NCBI GenBank assembly: GCA_014607495.2
Contig: CP053152.1
Coordinates: 13,251,899 to 13,315,898 of the forward strand
Direction of reading: 5' to 3'
Length of the DNA stretch: 64,000 bases
Origin: Carposina sasakii
Lineage: Eukaryota > Arthropoda > Insecta > Lepidoptera > Carposinidae
The notes under the pieces were generated by a model. The model was not told where the DNA came from, did not search any database, and saw nothing but the letters and a program-made list of their open reading frames with translations. The position numbers and the translations under genes are program-made. Position 1 is the stretch's first letter. The number at the start of each line of letters is the position of its first letter. Below are positions 14,525-28,000 of the stretch, in pieces.

Positions 14525-15121
14525 TTAGTTAAAATTCTGACGTCTACGGCCAGTCCTCTGCTTGTCAAATCTCATTTCCATCTCTTCCAAAACTTTAGGA
14601 GTGTAACGCACTACCAGCTTGACAGACCCAACAGCTTGTTTAAGTAATTCCACAGCCTTTTCGTGATTTTCACCTTCTACTGACACTCCATTTACAGAGA
14701 GAAGCTGGTCACCTCTCTTTAGACCACCATGGCGATCAGCGACGCCGCCAGGTATAATTCGGGATATATATATTGGAGAGTTCTGTTCCTTTCCACCCAT
14801 AACATTAAAGCCTAGACCCTCTTCTGTTTTTGGCAGCTCGACTACTCTTGGATGTGCATGGCCCTCAGCTGCGGCGAATGCAGCAACCGTGGCTTTAGCA
14901 GTGGCTGAAGCGCGGATATCTGCAGATCCTTGAATATCAACAGTTTCGTATACATGTTCGTATACCTCCCGGACTGCATTAAGGAAATCACTTTGTAATA
15001 CTTTCTGTAAAGCTGCTAGTTTTGTCGCAGGTACTTCACCACTTTGTTGTAGTTTCTCCAGAAGTTCAACTGCTCTTTTAATATCTTTTGCTAAAGTCAA
15101 TTGTTCTCCGGCACTACTCAT
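14525..15121 (-). CDS. lin-7: Protein lin-7 homolog (veli), L27 + PDZ scaffold
   Basis: A small adaptor at epithelial junctions and synapses. Its L27 domain pairs with CASK/MPP-type partners and its PDZ domain binds C-terminal tails of membrane proteins. One uninterrupted frame of 198 codons starts at ATG 15121 ([20 protein letters not shown]). The L27 region covers about residues 10-65, followed by an Ala-rich linker (about 70-88). The PDZ domain covers about 93-175 and contains the carboxylate-binding loop GLGF (102-105), [17 protein letters not shown] and SVNGVSVEG. The C-terminus is basic (TGRRRQNFN). Length and order match known lin-7 proteins. No intron interrupts the coding region. The ATG is about 900 bases from the first paxillin exon on the opposite strand, so the two may share a divergent promoter region. 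Confidence 0.96.
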   Translation of the reverse strand: MSSAGEQLTLAKDIKRAVELLEKLQQSGEVPATKLAALQKVLQSDFLNAVREVYEHVYETVDIQGSADIRASATAKATVAAFAAAEGHAHPRVVELPKTEEGLGFNVMGGKEQNSPIYISRIIPGGVADRHGGLKRGDQLLSVNGVSVEGENHEKAVELLKQAVGSVKLVVRYTPKVLEEMEMRFDKQRTGRRRQNFN

Positions 15122-16024
15122 AATGTCCAGTTGTTACTCTATGTTCCAGCAATAACAATATTTAGGAAAAAAGGAAAGGGCGTACTCTAATATAAACAGA
15201 ATCCAAAGAAAAATTGATAAATCAATAGCCATAGGTTCGTTCTCTAAAACGTTCCGTTTAGATGATGTAACTGAAGAAAACGAATATTGAAAATAGTTTT
15301 TTGTATTTTATGTTTGATGAGCACAAAATTTTATTAATAAAATAACTTTAAATTTTATGCACGTTTATTAAAAATGATATTTTTCCATAAAATTTAAATT
15401 TAATTTCAGTTGTAATGTGTGATAATGTTAAATATTTTAAAAAATTGAACAACTACCATTTTCTTTTTCGTGGATACTTTTCTAGACAAAGCAATACATG
15501 TTCTTTTGCAGACAATGGCTGTATGGACATAGTTCCCCTTACCTTTCCTTCGGGATAAACCAAACAAAAAAATGTTTTATTTTTTTTCATATAGAAATCA
15601 TTCATGTGAGTTTTTTTGCCATTGACTTAATAATATTTTCGTAAAGTATCCAATAAATCCACAATCAAAATGTGAAAAAATAAGCCTCCATGATTTTTAA
15701 GGATTATTTTTATTATATTTTCTATTTTATTATCAATTTAACAAGACCTTCATTTTTGAAACAATCTACTACCTGTATCCGAATGTGTTTGGCAAAGAGG
15801 TAATTATGTGCCAAAATATCTGTGCAAAATATGAATAATGTCAAAAAAGTGTCATGGAAACTGTTTCATGATTGAACAAATTTTATTAATTTGCAGCAGT
15901 ATTTTAATAGGTAGTTTGCAGCTTATTTTGTAGATAATATTTTGCGCAATAAAACGATATTAGTTCTATTGAAGTTTTAGTGCCAAAGTGGTTGTGATAG
16001 ACAAGTAATAAAATTGAAAAAGAT
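15122..16024. promoter_or_regulatory. Divergent intergenic region between lin-7 and paxillin
   Basis: About 900 AT-rich bases between the lin-7 ATG (minus) and the first paxillin ATG (plus). It should hold both start sites. At about 15505-15575 is a piece of the GGGATAAACC SINE-like family. No unambiguous core-promoter element was found. Confidence 0.45.
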
Positions 16025-16037
16025 ATGGATGACTTAG
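16025..16037 (+). CDS. Pax: Paxillin first exon A (MDDL...)
   Basis: Thirteen coding bases, ATG GAT GAC TTA G, then donor GTAAGT. Spliced to 52111 they give MDDLDALLADLQ, matching the classical paxillin N-terminus and completing LD1 (Leu-Asp-x-Leu-Leu). The donor leaves one base of a codon, as exon 52111 requires. The splice spans about 36 kb. The exon is far too short for standard gene finders. Confidence 0.85.
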
Positions 16038-19000
16038 GTAAGTTTTTTATGTTATCATAACCTGTTTTGAATTAATTTCTACAATATAAGACGTATTTCA
16101 GAGTTAACTTCGTAAGACTTAAGTAGCTTACGTAAGTAGGCACCTAACAATGAATCTGATATCTTACTCTCCACTCTACAACATAACTTTTTAAATTAAA
16201 AAATGGGACTGATTGTTTACAATTTCTTGTTTTTTAATTTTTTTTGCCATCAATATGTTTTATGGGAAAAATTAGCTCAACTTAAAATTGTGCAACTACA
16301 TAAATTTCTTCAGTCTTACCTCTTTTTGACCAAAGGCAAAAGGTTAAGGTGTAATTAGCATAATATCCATACAATTCCATACCATCTATGAGGTAGTATA
16401 AAGTTTGTGAACCATCATTGGTGGGGATGTTGAGAAATCCTTGTAAGTGCATGGTGAAAGAATGATGCCCATCGTCCATACATGTGATGACCTGTCATTC
16501 TACTTTTTTATTCGGCAATGTATATTAAATATGAGAGATGTATTATGATCTTGACTATTTCTTGAACCTATATTTTCAATTTGGCTTCATTTGTAAGTCA
16601 GGAAAATAATTTATAGCAAAATCAATAATTGAGGTTATGTAGCCAAGTAGGTATTGTCCGTTTCTTCATAGAATAGTTCCGATGAAGGATGGTGCTAGTT
16701 ACATTATCTGTGTCACTGCATACAAGAAATGACAGTTCCAAAATCAGGCAAGGGGGTTATTCTATGAAACGGACTATATACGGTGAAACGCACAATGATG
16801 GATGGATGATGGATGACATATAGGTGGAATACGTTTTTTGACAAATTTTTAACTCATTCTTGAGCATTTGATCAACATTCCCTTTTATTATCATTGTCAT
16901 ACATCATGAATTCAGAAACCATTTGCACTAAAGAAATGGCTGTATAGGCATATTTCCCTTTGCCTTCCCTTTGGGATAAACCAAATAACAAAAAAGTACA
17001 GTCCGTTTCATGCGATAATTCCTGTGATTAATTTCTGAACTAACAATTTTCATATGCAGTGACACAGAAAATGTGGTCATGCACATAGTAACTAGCACCA
17101 TCTTTCATCGGAACCATTCTATGAAAAGGACAATATGAACATGAAGTTGACAATGCATTCCTTTATTGATACGTTCATAATGGCTGCGTTTGTAATGACT
17201 AAATTCAAGTAAAACATATCGAAACACAAAATATTAACTTTTTTTCTACATTGTAGTTTTTTATTTTGATTTTCATTTCGTAATAAACAAAAAATTACAT
17301 ATTTTTCTGAACAGGTCTCATGTCTCAATATACACGACAACATGTATTTTTCAATTTGACAGGTCGTTCTTTTCTAGTGGAAATGTTAGGAAACCATAAG
17401 CATTCTCCTGTACTCCATAGAGTATAATTAACACAGGTTTTGAAATTCAATGATGACTTATTTTTTTACTTCTTCCTGCGGGGATGTTGGGAAATGCTTT
17501 CTTAGTGCTCCTCTATACCCCTCAACCATGTTTTTTGTCTTTTAACAGTTTTCTTAATTTTGTGACAATGATTTTTATAATGAAATTATTTCTATAAGGT
17601 GCATTCGGGTAATTACTATATTATAGTAATATTTTAAAGACATTCCTAAATACCTTCAGAATCAGTAGATATTTGTGTTTCAAAACTAAGTAATTTTTTT
17701 CTTCTGTAGAGGCTATTCCGACATATGTCAGGTATTTCCAAACCACTTGTACAAGTAGACTTTATTTAGTTTTGATAAAAGAGGCATATTTCTTTATTGT
17801 TCATGTTTAGCCTCATTAGAATGTTTTCAGATTTTGGCCTTTGTAAACCCTTAACCAAATTTATGTCATACTTATACCTTGGAATTACCCGAAAATTATT
17901 ATATGTTTCTCATATATATGAACGCGTTATTTATCATCTGTCAGGTAAAAATTTAATGAGGGATGCCAACTTGCAATATGATCCATTACATTTGGTTAAT
18001 ACGATGAATGAGTATAATAAATCAATAAAGTAAGTATAATGCAGAAGTAAATTAAATCAACAGTAGGCATCTAAACAGTCAAACGGCGCAAGCAGTTTTG
18101 TGGGACGTTGTATTTAATGTTAAGTTTTGTAATGTACCTATACTTATATAGAACTAGTGGACGCCCGCGACTTCGTCCGCGTGGACTGCAGAAAAAACAA
18201 AATGTCTAAATTATCCGGGATAAAAAAAAAATCCCGGGATATAAAGTAGCCTATGTGTTAATCCAGGGTGTCAGCTAACTCTATACCAAATTTTATTAAA
18301 ATCGCTCCAGCCGTTTTTACGTGAAAGAGTAACAAACATCCATCCATCCATACTTACAAACTTTCGCATTTATCTATACTAATATTATAAAGAGGAAAAC
18401 TTTGTTTGTTTGGTTGTAATGAATAGGCTCCGAAACTACTGGACCGATTTCAAAAATTCTTTCACCGTTAGAATCCTTATTGGACCTGGATGAACATAGG
18501 CTATAAGAATTTCCCGATATTCCCACGGGAAGGCGACCAACGGGAATTTAATATTTTTTACGAAAACCGCTATACATATGAAGCTGAAATCGGGCATATA
18601 TGTTCATTGGGGACAACGAGGAAGGACTAAAAACGGATTTCCCGAAATTCCCACGGGAAGGGGACTAACGGGAATTCATAATTTTTACGAGAACCGCTAT
18701 ACATATGAAGCTGAAATCGGGCATATATGTTCATTGGGGACAACGAGGAAGGACTAAAAACGGATTTCCCGAAATTCCCAAGGGAAGGGGACAAATGGGA
18801 ATTCAAACGGATTTCTCGATATTCCCACGGGAAGGGGACAAACGGGAATTCATTTTTTTTACGACAACTGCGATACATATGAATTTGAAATTGGACCTGT
18901 ATGTTCATTAGGGACTGCGAGGGAGCACTAAGAACGGATTTCCCGAAATTCCTATGGGAAGGGGAGTTACGGGAATTTAATTTTTTTACGAAAACAGCTA

Positions 19001-22000
19001 TTTATACGAAGCTGAAATCGGATTAGGGCTACAAGGAAGCTCTAAGAACGGATTTCCCGAAATTCCCACGGGAAGGGGACCAACGGGAGTTCCAAATTTA
19101 AACGAAAACCGCTGTACCTACATATAAAGTTGTATCTATGTATTGATATGTACCGAAGCGAAGCGAGGGCGGGCCACTAGTAATATATAACTTTCAACCC
19201 TTATTTCACCCCTTAGCTGGTCGAAATTTCAAAAATGCTAGAACAAATGTTTAATGATTTCTTATCAAGTGCTTAAATATAAAGTTTCATGGTTTTATCT
19301 TTTAAAATTAAGAAATCCCATACAAACTTTCAACCTCTATTTCAACCCCTTCATCCCTTTTTTTCGAAATAAAAAGTAGCCTATGTTCTGTCTCAGGGTC
19401 TAAAGATTGTCTGTACCAAATTTCATCAAAATCGGTTGCGAGGTTTAAGCGGGAAAGCGTAACAGACAGACAGACAGAGTTACTTTCGCATTTATAATAT
19501 TAGTTGGGATAAATAAATAAATCCCTGATTAAAATTCAATGCCATAACCTGTATTCTATCTGATTTTACGGTTTTTACAGATGGAAATTAATAAATCGTC
19601 CGGCCGGTGTCATGTATGCAACTCGTAGGTACAGTCAGCATCAAAAGTCGATGAACACATTCAGATTTACAAAATCACTGAACACTATAATAATAACACA
19701 TAAATCGCTTAACAAGATAGGCGCCAGAATTGAATGAACATCATTAAAGTTCAAAATTAACTGAACACTACTGTGTGTCAACGCAACGCAACGAACAGGG
19801 TGTCAGCAGCAGCGTGCACAGCACATCCATTAGACTGCCTACTCTTGCACACTTTTGGAGGTCCAACGCGAATACAGCTCTGGCGCCGTCAGGTATCAGC
19901 AGCAGTGTACACAGCACATTCATTAGACTGCCCACTTTTGCAGGTTCAATGCGGATACAGCTCCGACGTCGTCAGCTGTCTATTATGTAGCAGACTGCCC
20001 CCTCTTGCACACTTATTTTTAGGTCTAACGCAGATAGGCGCAACACCTAATAGAATGTATCACGGACAGTAAAATTAAAACCTTTCTATATTATTTATCC
20101 GACCTCCATGGCATCTGCTGTCAAACATAAAAAAGCTTATGTCAATTTTATTCTCTTTGAACTGAACATCAAATCGATTGTTAATGCCAAAATGAAATAC
20201 CTTACATATACAATCTTTCTTTCTTGTCATGTTTCGTAGTAAAGAAAGAGAAAACATTTCATTTTGTTTAGGGACTTTTGAGATAAAAGATGGTATTTTT
20301 GTCAAAAATTTGTTTAGAGACGAAGAATGTTATGCTTTTTTGAATATAATTATGTTTAGCGACTTTTGAAAAGTAATGGTCACCTACTTATGGCCTTTTA
20401 AGATAATCATTCAATTCTGGCGCCTATCTTGTTAAGCGATTTATGTGTTATTATAGTGTTTAGTGATTTTAAAAATCTGAATGTGTTCAGCGACTTTTGA
20501 TGCTGACTGTACCTACTGTTTGTTTATACATGATCACGTGATCCCTCGATGATTGAACGAAAAGAACGAAAAATTGAACCACTTTAGCTGGGTTAATATC
20601 CTCGAGGTTTTACACCGAGTAAATTTTTTGACGTTTCTAGGAGGATTATTACTCCTGTCATAGTAAAAATTAACTCATTTATGAACGACAAATGTCAAAA
20701 AAAAAAACGAATAATAGATCGAAGAGGCTTTCTTTTTTCACTTTCATTCCTTTTTCACCTAAAACTGAACGCAACCCTAAAACAGATATCACAAAGCACC
20801 GCGTCCCGTCGCGTACCCCGCGGGGCAGCAGATTTTAAAATTGTGCTCTAATGGGCTATATTATTATGGTGTACGTACAAGGCCAATCGGTACAAAACAA
20901 TCCAGTTCAATCCAGCCCAATAAAAATTGGAATACAAAAATCTATGACGACGATGAACGATGGTACTGGGCAACTGGCTTAAAAATAGATGTTCTTATTC
21001 TTATGGTGGGTCGTTTTATTTCAATGGACTATTTTGCCAATTGGCCTCGTGTAAATGGCCCATAACAGTTTAATATTAGGGTGTTTGGCATGACGGATAT
21101 GCGGTCCATTTCTACTTAACCTACTTAAAGAGCTATTATCATCACCCCAATATCGTTAATAAAGCTACTTCACCCCCTGCATAGAAGACCGGTAGCTATC
21201 CCGATGTCTGGGTATGATTGATGATAAAAGGCCACTCCCTGTCTCGCAATCATGTAGAAAGCTTTATAAACTTAAATAGGTGGGTATAGGTCTACTAAGA
21301 AGGCATTTTCCGAAATTTCCACAAGAACGGGAGATAGCGGGAATTCTAAAGTAGTATACGCTGACGAAGTCGTGGGCGGCCGCTAGTCCAGCATTGATTC
21401 CAGTTTATTATATTATTTGCTGGTGGGACGATTAATCAACATTTGCTGTTCATCATCTGTCAAAACTGTCACAAATCGTTGAGCATTCCTCGTAGAAGCT
21501 GTGCAGAGCTCTCGCACGCTTGATCCTTCAGTGAATGACTTTTAATTTAAATAATGATTGGGTCGCCTATTTTTAGATGCGCATTTTTGATCACTGAAAC
21601 TAGATTAGGTAATCTTGATAGTTGATTTGTGATAAATATGATATTAATCCTTAAAGGCTTTTCTAGTTATTAGTTACTATAATATTTTTCTACTCTACTA
21701 GGCCCCGTTATCACTTTGAAGTATGAAAATAAAGATTCCGTCATACTGTTTTCTTAAAATGCTTATTTACTTTAACCAGATATAGTTTCGCACTTCTCCG
21801 TAACTCTGCAGCAGAATCTTTTCTAATAATGTTATTTAAATATACCGCAAATATCTATGTTTAACATATATGTCCATGCATCCTGCATTAGAATTTCGAC
21901 ATTAATTAGCAGATAGAACGCATATTGTTGCAGTAAACATATTCATGCCAATGTACCATTAACGTCCAATGACTATTTTCGACCCACTCCTGTCCTGCTT

Positions 22001-25000
22001 CGGCTTAATTAAGTTAATTATGTGCGGTTGTGCTTCGTTAGTTACGTGCTGTAACGTAATGGACGACACACCTAGCGTATACATTCCTTATTGTGTAACA
22101 GAAGGGGCGTGTAAAATCCCTAATGTCATGGTGCGGTATTTAGAAGAAAACACGTACGAAAAAGTGTTATAAAATTCTAGTGACTCTGTCTATTTGTGTT
22201 ACGTTAATACAGTGGGACTGAGAAGAGGAACAACTTTTTATCTGGACTTAAGTTGATATTCTGCTTTCTACCTAATTTAGCCAACCTTTTTATTTTCAAG
22301 AGTTAGTTTAGCACACTTGATTAAGATTAAAAGTTCTTAACATAGAACGCTGGTAAGCCTTCGAAGGGCATATAATGACGTCACCCCGTCGTCACAGGTT
22401 CTGTGCGCGTGTATTTCTCGCAGTTGCTGGTCACCGTCGACGCCGTAACGTAACGTCGGCCTACGGAAATTAAATTGTTTGTGATAGAGAAAATTTTATA
22501 CGTTGCCACGGTTTACAAATCTTTCGGGTTAAACTAGGTACATATCGGTGCAAGTGAAGTTATGATGCCACTTTTTGTTATCATCTGATTAATTGTTTGC
22601 AAACATATTACGTAAATTGTTGTAACTATTGTGGGTTTCTAAATAGTATTTCTATTACAACAATAACATTAATTAACGTGTAAGGTTGCGTGTAATTCTA
22701 CACTTGGCAATAAGAGTGTAGGTATTGGCGACGTTTCAAAGACTCGCTCTTGAGCGTTTGAAGCCCTAAGAAGGATTATAGTTTTGTTTTGCATATCTAT
22801 AAGTTTTTTAAGTGTAATAATTTAAAATAAGTACGAATAACCTTATGGAATAAAAAAATAACAATCAAAATCGGTTCATAAACAAAGAAGTTATCCACAA
22901 ATACACATAAAATTAAAAAATATATGGTCGAGAAACCTCGTTTTTTTCGTGGTCGGTAAAAAATTGTCTAATAATCTCATAAAGCAGATTATCGGTCCTT
23001 TCAGTCCTTTCATCGCGAAAGGGCAACTCAAACAAAATGAATTCCCATAAAATTAAAGTTTTGTGGGGACATAAGTTTTGGAATTCCTGTTGGGTCAAAA
23101 AGCTATTCGTAGTGGTCATATGCCTATGGGTTGAGTTAGCACCGGGGCCGAGAGATCAAGTCAAACATTTACTTCCTTATTAGAGACCTGGCCAGGTCGG
23201 GAACAAACAATGCAACAGTTAGTTCGGTCGTAAATGGACGACTCGTGAAATATTTGCCGGGGACATTTTGCTACGCGTACAATTTATGGGCATTTTTCAA
23301 ATAAGCAAGCTCTCGACCAGTCCTGAAAGGTATTTTGATAAATCAGCTTTTGTAAGCCTTTCTGTGTTAACGATAAAAAAGTTATATTCAATCCACGCAC
23401 AATTTACTGAAACAAATCTAAATATATTTGTATAGGTATATGTTCAGAATGACACTAATTGCTTGCCTCAAGAAATATTTTTTCAATTAAGATTAAACAA
23501 GCAGTCAATTATAACGCTTCGTTAGTTGTTAAATACGAGGAATTAAAAGTTCAGTGGCAATTTCCATATATTAAAAGTAACCAAACTGAGGAAGGTGTGA
23601 TGATAGATCAAAGCAATGACTGCTCTATTCTTCCTAATGAATATCGTAAACCTGAGGAGGGTGATGGAGTGAGAGTGATGAGCCGGAAGTGCTCTGTCAG
23701 AGACACTCACGCGTGTTACATTGCGCCCGGATGTTCTAAGACGCGGGAATTTTTTGGCCGGAATGAAGACTGAAATTAGAATATATAGCTTAGAGAACGT
23801 GATTACCGTGAACCTTTTCTCATAGTATCACGGCAATAACGCTATCATGGGAATCTATGAAATCTCACCGAGAGCGTAGTTGTTGATGTTTTTCAAAGTA
23901 TGTTTTATCAAACACGAGAATATAATTTACATGTATAATAAGGCGCAGAATCGTCACGGCAAACGGTTGTATTTATATACGCAGTTGAGTTGTGATATAT
24001 TGATATAAAAGATAGGAACGAAAGTTATATTACATTTAATTGTACCTACACAATGCAAAAGTAAAAAACGTAGTCATTAGCTCCGCAGTTTATAGGGGCG
24101 CGTTTTCTAACTCCTTAATCCAAATTCGAATCTTTATTGACGTACATAACAATCAGTCAATTTTGACGAATGCACTTGACTTATGGCCGTGGCTGCGTAT
24201 AAATAATCTCCAGTAGTGGAGCTGGAGTGGCGTGCGCCGGCGCTGCGCCGGTAACGCTAACGGCGGACTATGCTTACTTGTCTTTAGTTGTAGTTGAGAC
24301 GCGTTGACGAATACTCACCCGAGCACAACCTCGGCCCCGTGACATTGCTCTATCATTATCACCACTTATAACCGCGCTTATCACACATCGACGCTCGATA
24401 CCTGCTTCGCATATGATTACTCAACGTCCTTGTAATATTTAGAACTGTGACAACCCCCGTGCACTGTTAATTTGTTCGCCCACAGACCAGTCGGTAAATG
24501 CAAGTGTTTTCTGCATTTTCATATTTTCGCGGCGTGTAGGTCGCGTTTGCTACGGCCCGGTGTAGGCAGTGATTATGGTGCGCGTTGCCTAGTGTAGGTC
24601 CCGTGGGTGTTTTATTTCTAAAAAACAACTTCACGATTGGTCGAAGATGGATCGGACAATGTATGGCAAGGTGCTACCAGGCACTTATTATCCATTCCGC
24701 TGCGCTATGAAGGAGAACGGAATATCGCCGGGCTGTGAGTAAATATTTATTATTTTATTCAATATTCTCGTTGAATAATATGTGCGTGATCGATCATAAC
24801 GGTGCATTTGTTTACAATTGCGGCTCATGTCTGTAAACACTAGCATGTGCTCGTGAGAAGTGATTCTGTTCGGAGTACTCACCGTGTAATTTATCCCGGC
24901 CCGGTTCATTTATTTTTATAAGGTGCGCCTGAGTGCACCAGCATTTGTAGTATTTTCATTGCCTGTTTATTTACATCAACAATTTCGTTGATAGTTCGTA

Positions 25001-28000
25001 TGAAAGTAAGAGGTCTTTCTGTTTTGTAATTCTCCTAATGGCTGCCAAGCTTGTTATTTCTGGAGTTGTATCGTTACGTGGTGTCTTAATGTGTCAGCAC
25101 GTTCAAATATGAATTCGGATGTTGTATGATCTACGCGTACCTTTGATGGTTTCTTGCGAAAATTATGTTCCACAGATGATTATCTACTGCGGTACGTATG
25201 TAGTGCATTCGGACTATTAATTGAGTGTGGAGGTGAAGTCATCGTAATTGTTGACTCGCAGGTTAATTTATTTTCATTAGCATCATTGAGTCGGGTTCGC
25301 GGTTTTGTTGTACGTTTCTTTATGACGCCCGCGGCTATTTCTGGAGGACCTCGTGGGTGGGTACCGAATAGTTTTCCAACTTTTACTGTCCCATTAACCG
25401 GTTTATGGTTTATTTTGAAGGTTCGAGCGCGAACTGCCGCTGGAATATATATATCAGCTTTTAATTGTTGATCATCAAAGTAGTTTCTAAGCCTAATTTA
25501 CGAGTTTTCATTAGTTTAGCCTACCATGGTGCTGTAGTTGTTTTCCCGTGGGTTGAATTGAGCCTGTTTTCAGTATAATTTAGTTAGAAGGTCTCAGTAA
25601 ATTGCAAATGCAGTTCGTCCCACACAAGTGTGCAACAGAATGTAATTCTACAATTACCTATTCTGGTCTATTAGTTATTTCAATTGATTCATGCATTTAT
25701 CTATCTACAATCTGATTATTTTCTGTGATAACATTTCTTGTTGTTCTATATTTGATTATTGGTAGCTCGTTATTGTGTAAAAATAAATACACTCGTTAAG
25801 TAATTACCTATGCCTTAATTGCATGTCTACCTTTATCATTTTACGGATGACGTTTGCTAAATCTGCATACTTATATTATGTTACTTACATTACAGCATTT
25901 GAGAAGCTAGGTAGATATGTATTATAATATTTATACATAGTAAAAGTAATAATATGTATATACAAGATGAGATTGTATTTTAATAAATGCAAAGGTAAAT
26001 GTGATGTTTACAAATATTGTGAAATATTTCAGTACATTTATTCGTAATTCCATTGAATGCTCTCTTGTTTTAACAATAAAGCATAACATACCTACACAAG
26101 CTTTATGAATGCCGTGGATAAGGAGAAAGGTTGTATCCATAACTCAAGAAATTATATTATTGTTGTTTTTACTTATTATAACATGTATACTTAATTTGAA
26201 TATTGGCACCTACTTCTTACCACGTTCCGGTAGTAAGATAAAATAACAAAATAATAACCATGAGATTCGTTTAGTTACTAAAGCTAATAGAGGATAAAAT
26301 ACTAACCAGTTTGATTTAATCGATGTAAGGTGGAATGTGATTCTCGGATTTCACGAAAAAATTTGAACTAGATAAAATAAAAATAAAACTCGAAATTTTT
26401 CCCCTGACCTAATATGGACAAGTTGATTTTACGCAAGAATATAAACCCTCAGGATATACCACAGAATACATGTATGTCAAAACCAGTCTCTGTTGAAGCT
26501 TTGTGTTGCAGAAAATATGAAATATTCTCCATGGCAGTTGTAGGTGTGACAATATCGTCTATTACATCATCGTGTTTGTATACCTTTGTATTTAACGCTA
26601 CTTATGTTTATTTATACGGATTTAATTTTATCATCTGAAGTATTTTAGTACGCATCATCATTGTTCGGATGAGTGATTATGACGATCATCCTACAATGTC
26701 TATTTGGATGTCGGCTTTTATAAAAAGTTCCATGTATCTTCAGTCCAACTATAAAGGTGAAGAGTTCTTCATTTCAAAATATGTATTTAAGCCAGTTTAA
26801 TTTGCTGTTACTAATGGATCCAATTAAAGATCGGCCTTGGCTTAAGTGACATTTACATGGGCAAGTTTAAGGAACACCGAGGAATTTTATCAACATGTGA
26901 ATTTAAACCAGTTTTCATTGAGATGGTAGCTCGAGTTGACGTAAACACTCGTTGCAGACTGGAATTAAATTTATGACTACGACCTTTCCGAGGCCGGCTG
27001 ACATAACGTTCGGACATACGATTTGCCGTGACTCCGTTATTGTCCTTTTGACCATCTGGTGGTTTTTCACCGGCATATTAGTCGTAATTATTGCTAAGAC
27101 CATTATATTTTGGTATACTTAGTACTTTTTTTAAAAAAGGTTAAGTCTAACTTGGACTTTTAAAATTTTAGTTTACGATAACGTACGTAAATATCAAAGA
27201 TTTTCTCCCAATTCGTCTCCCGGTGGATATCATTCTAGTTTGGTCTAAAATACCACTGAGATCTGGAGAAATTCTATAAATTGGTAAATAATTTTACCCT
27301 TACGAGGAAAACTAGACGACAATCTCCGCTGTCTACCGTAGATGTATATAATATTTATCCAAAAGGCCCGGTGACTCACTGCGCATAGGAAGGCCAATGG
27401 AGATGAAAGTCACCAGGTCCTTATATGGACTATCCATAACTTGTACTCATGGATGTGCCTGCCTTGATTGTTGATCTCCAGTCAAGGGAATTCGTATTAA
27501 CTTTGTGGTTAACTGCAAAACCTTCGAAACAAACTTAAAATTATTCATCATTCATGGTCACGCACATGTTATTAATTAAAAGTCCTTATTTTATAATATA
27601 TTTTTAAGTACATACTTATTCATTATTTTATATAATTTATGTAATTTGTCGTGAGGGTTATGATTTGTCTGAAATATAATACAAACCTATTTTAATTCGT
27701 CTAATTGGATTGTAACCACTAAAATAATATTTAACCTTTAAATTCATCCTGATACAATTGTTATTTCTTTATTCGTTACCTTTAACTACTCGTAAATTAA
27801 ACCTAAGTTTAAAACCCTTTCCTAATAAACGATTAGTCATTGCTTGCGGGCAAAGGCCACCATATGTCCATAAAAGTTGATTCACGTTACTTCTTATGTA
27901 AAACCAGATCATTTGCAAATTCTATTTTTATGTGTTCTCTTAACTGGTAGAACAACAGCTAATTTTGTAGTAGTCGTTATGTCAATATTTCATTGTTAGT

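Noticed and set aside
17797..18033. 78-codon frame ending near a GTAAGT
   Set aside because: Considered as another paxillin first exon, but the donor would be in phase 2, which does not fit exon 52111.
18627..18911. Open frames on both strands of the Helitron
   Set aside because: They follow the tandem repeat units and have no protein family.
19773..20072. 99-codon frame with repeated TAHPLD/TAHSLD words
   Set aside because: The repetition reflects duplicated DNA blocks inside the 878-bp TIR element, not a protein.
23459..23773. 104-codon frame in the paxillin intron
   Set aside because: No domain, no splice context, no repeat match; likely chance.
25154..25471. 105-codon frame in the paxillin intron
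   Set aside because: Hydrophobic and mixed composition without a domain or splice context; likely chance.
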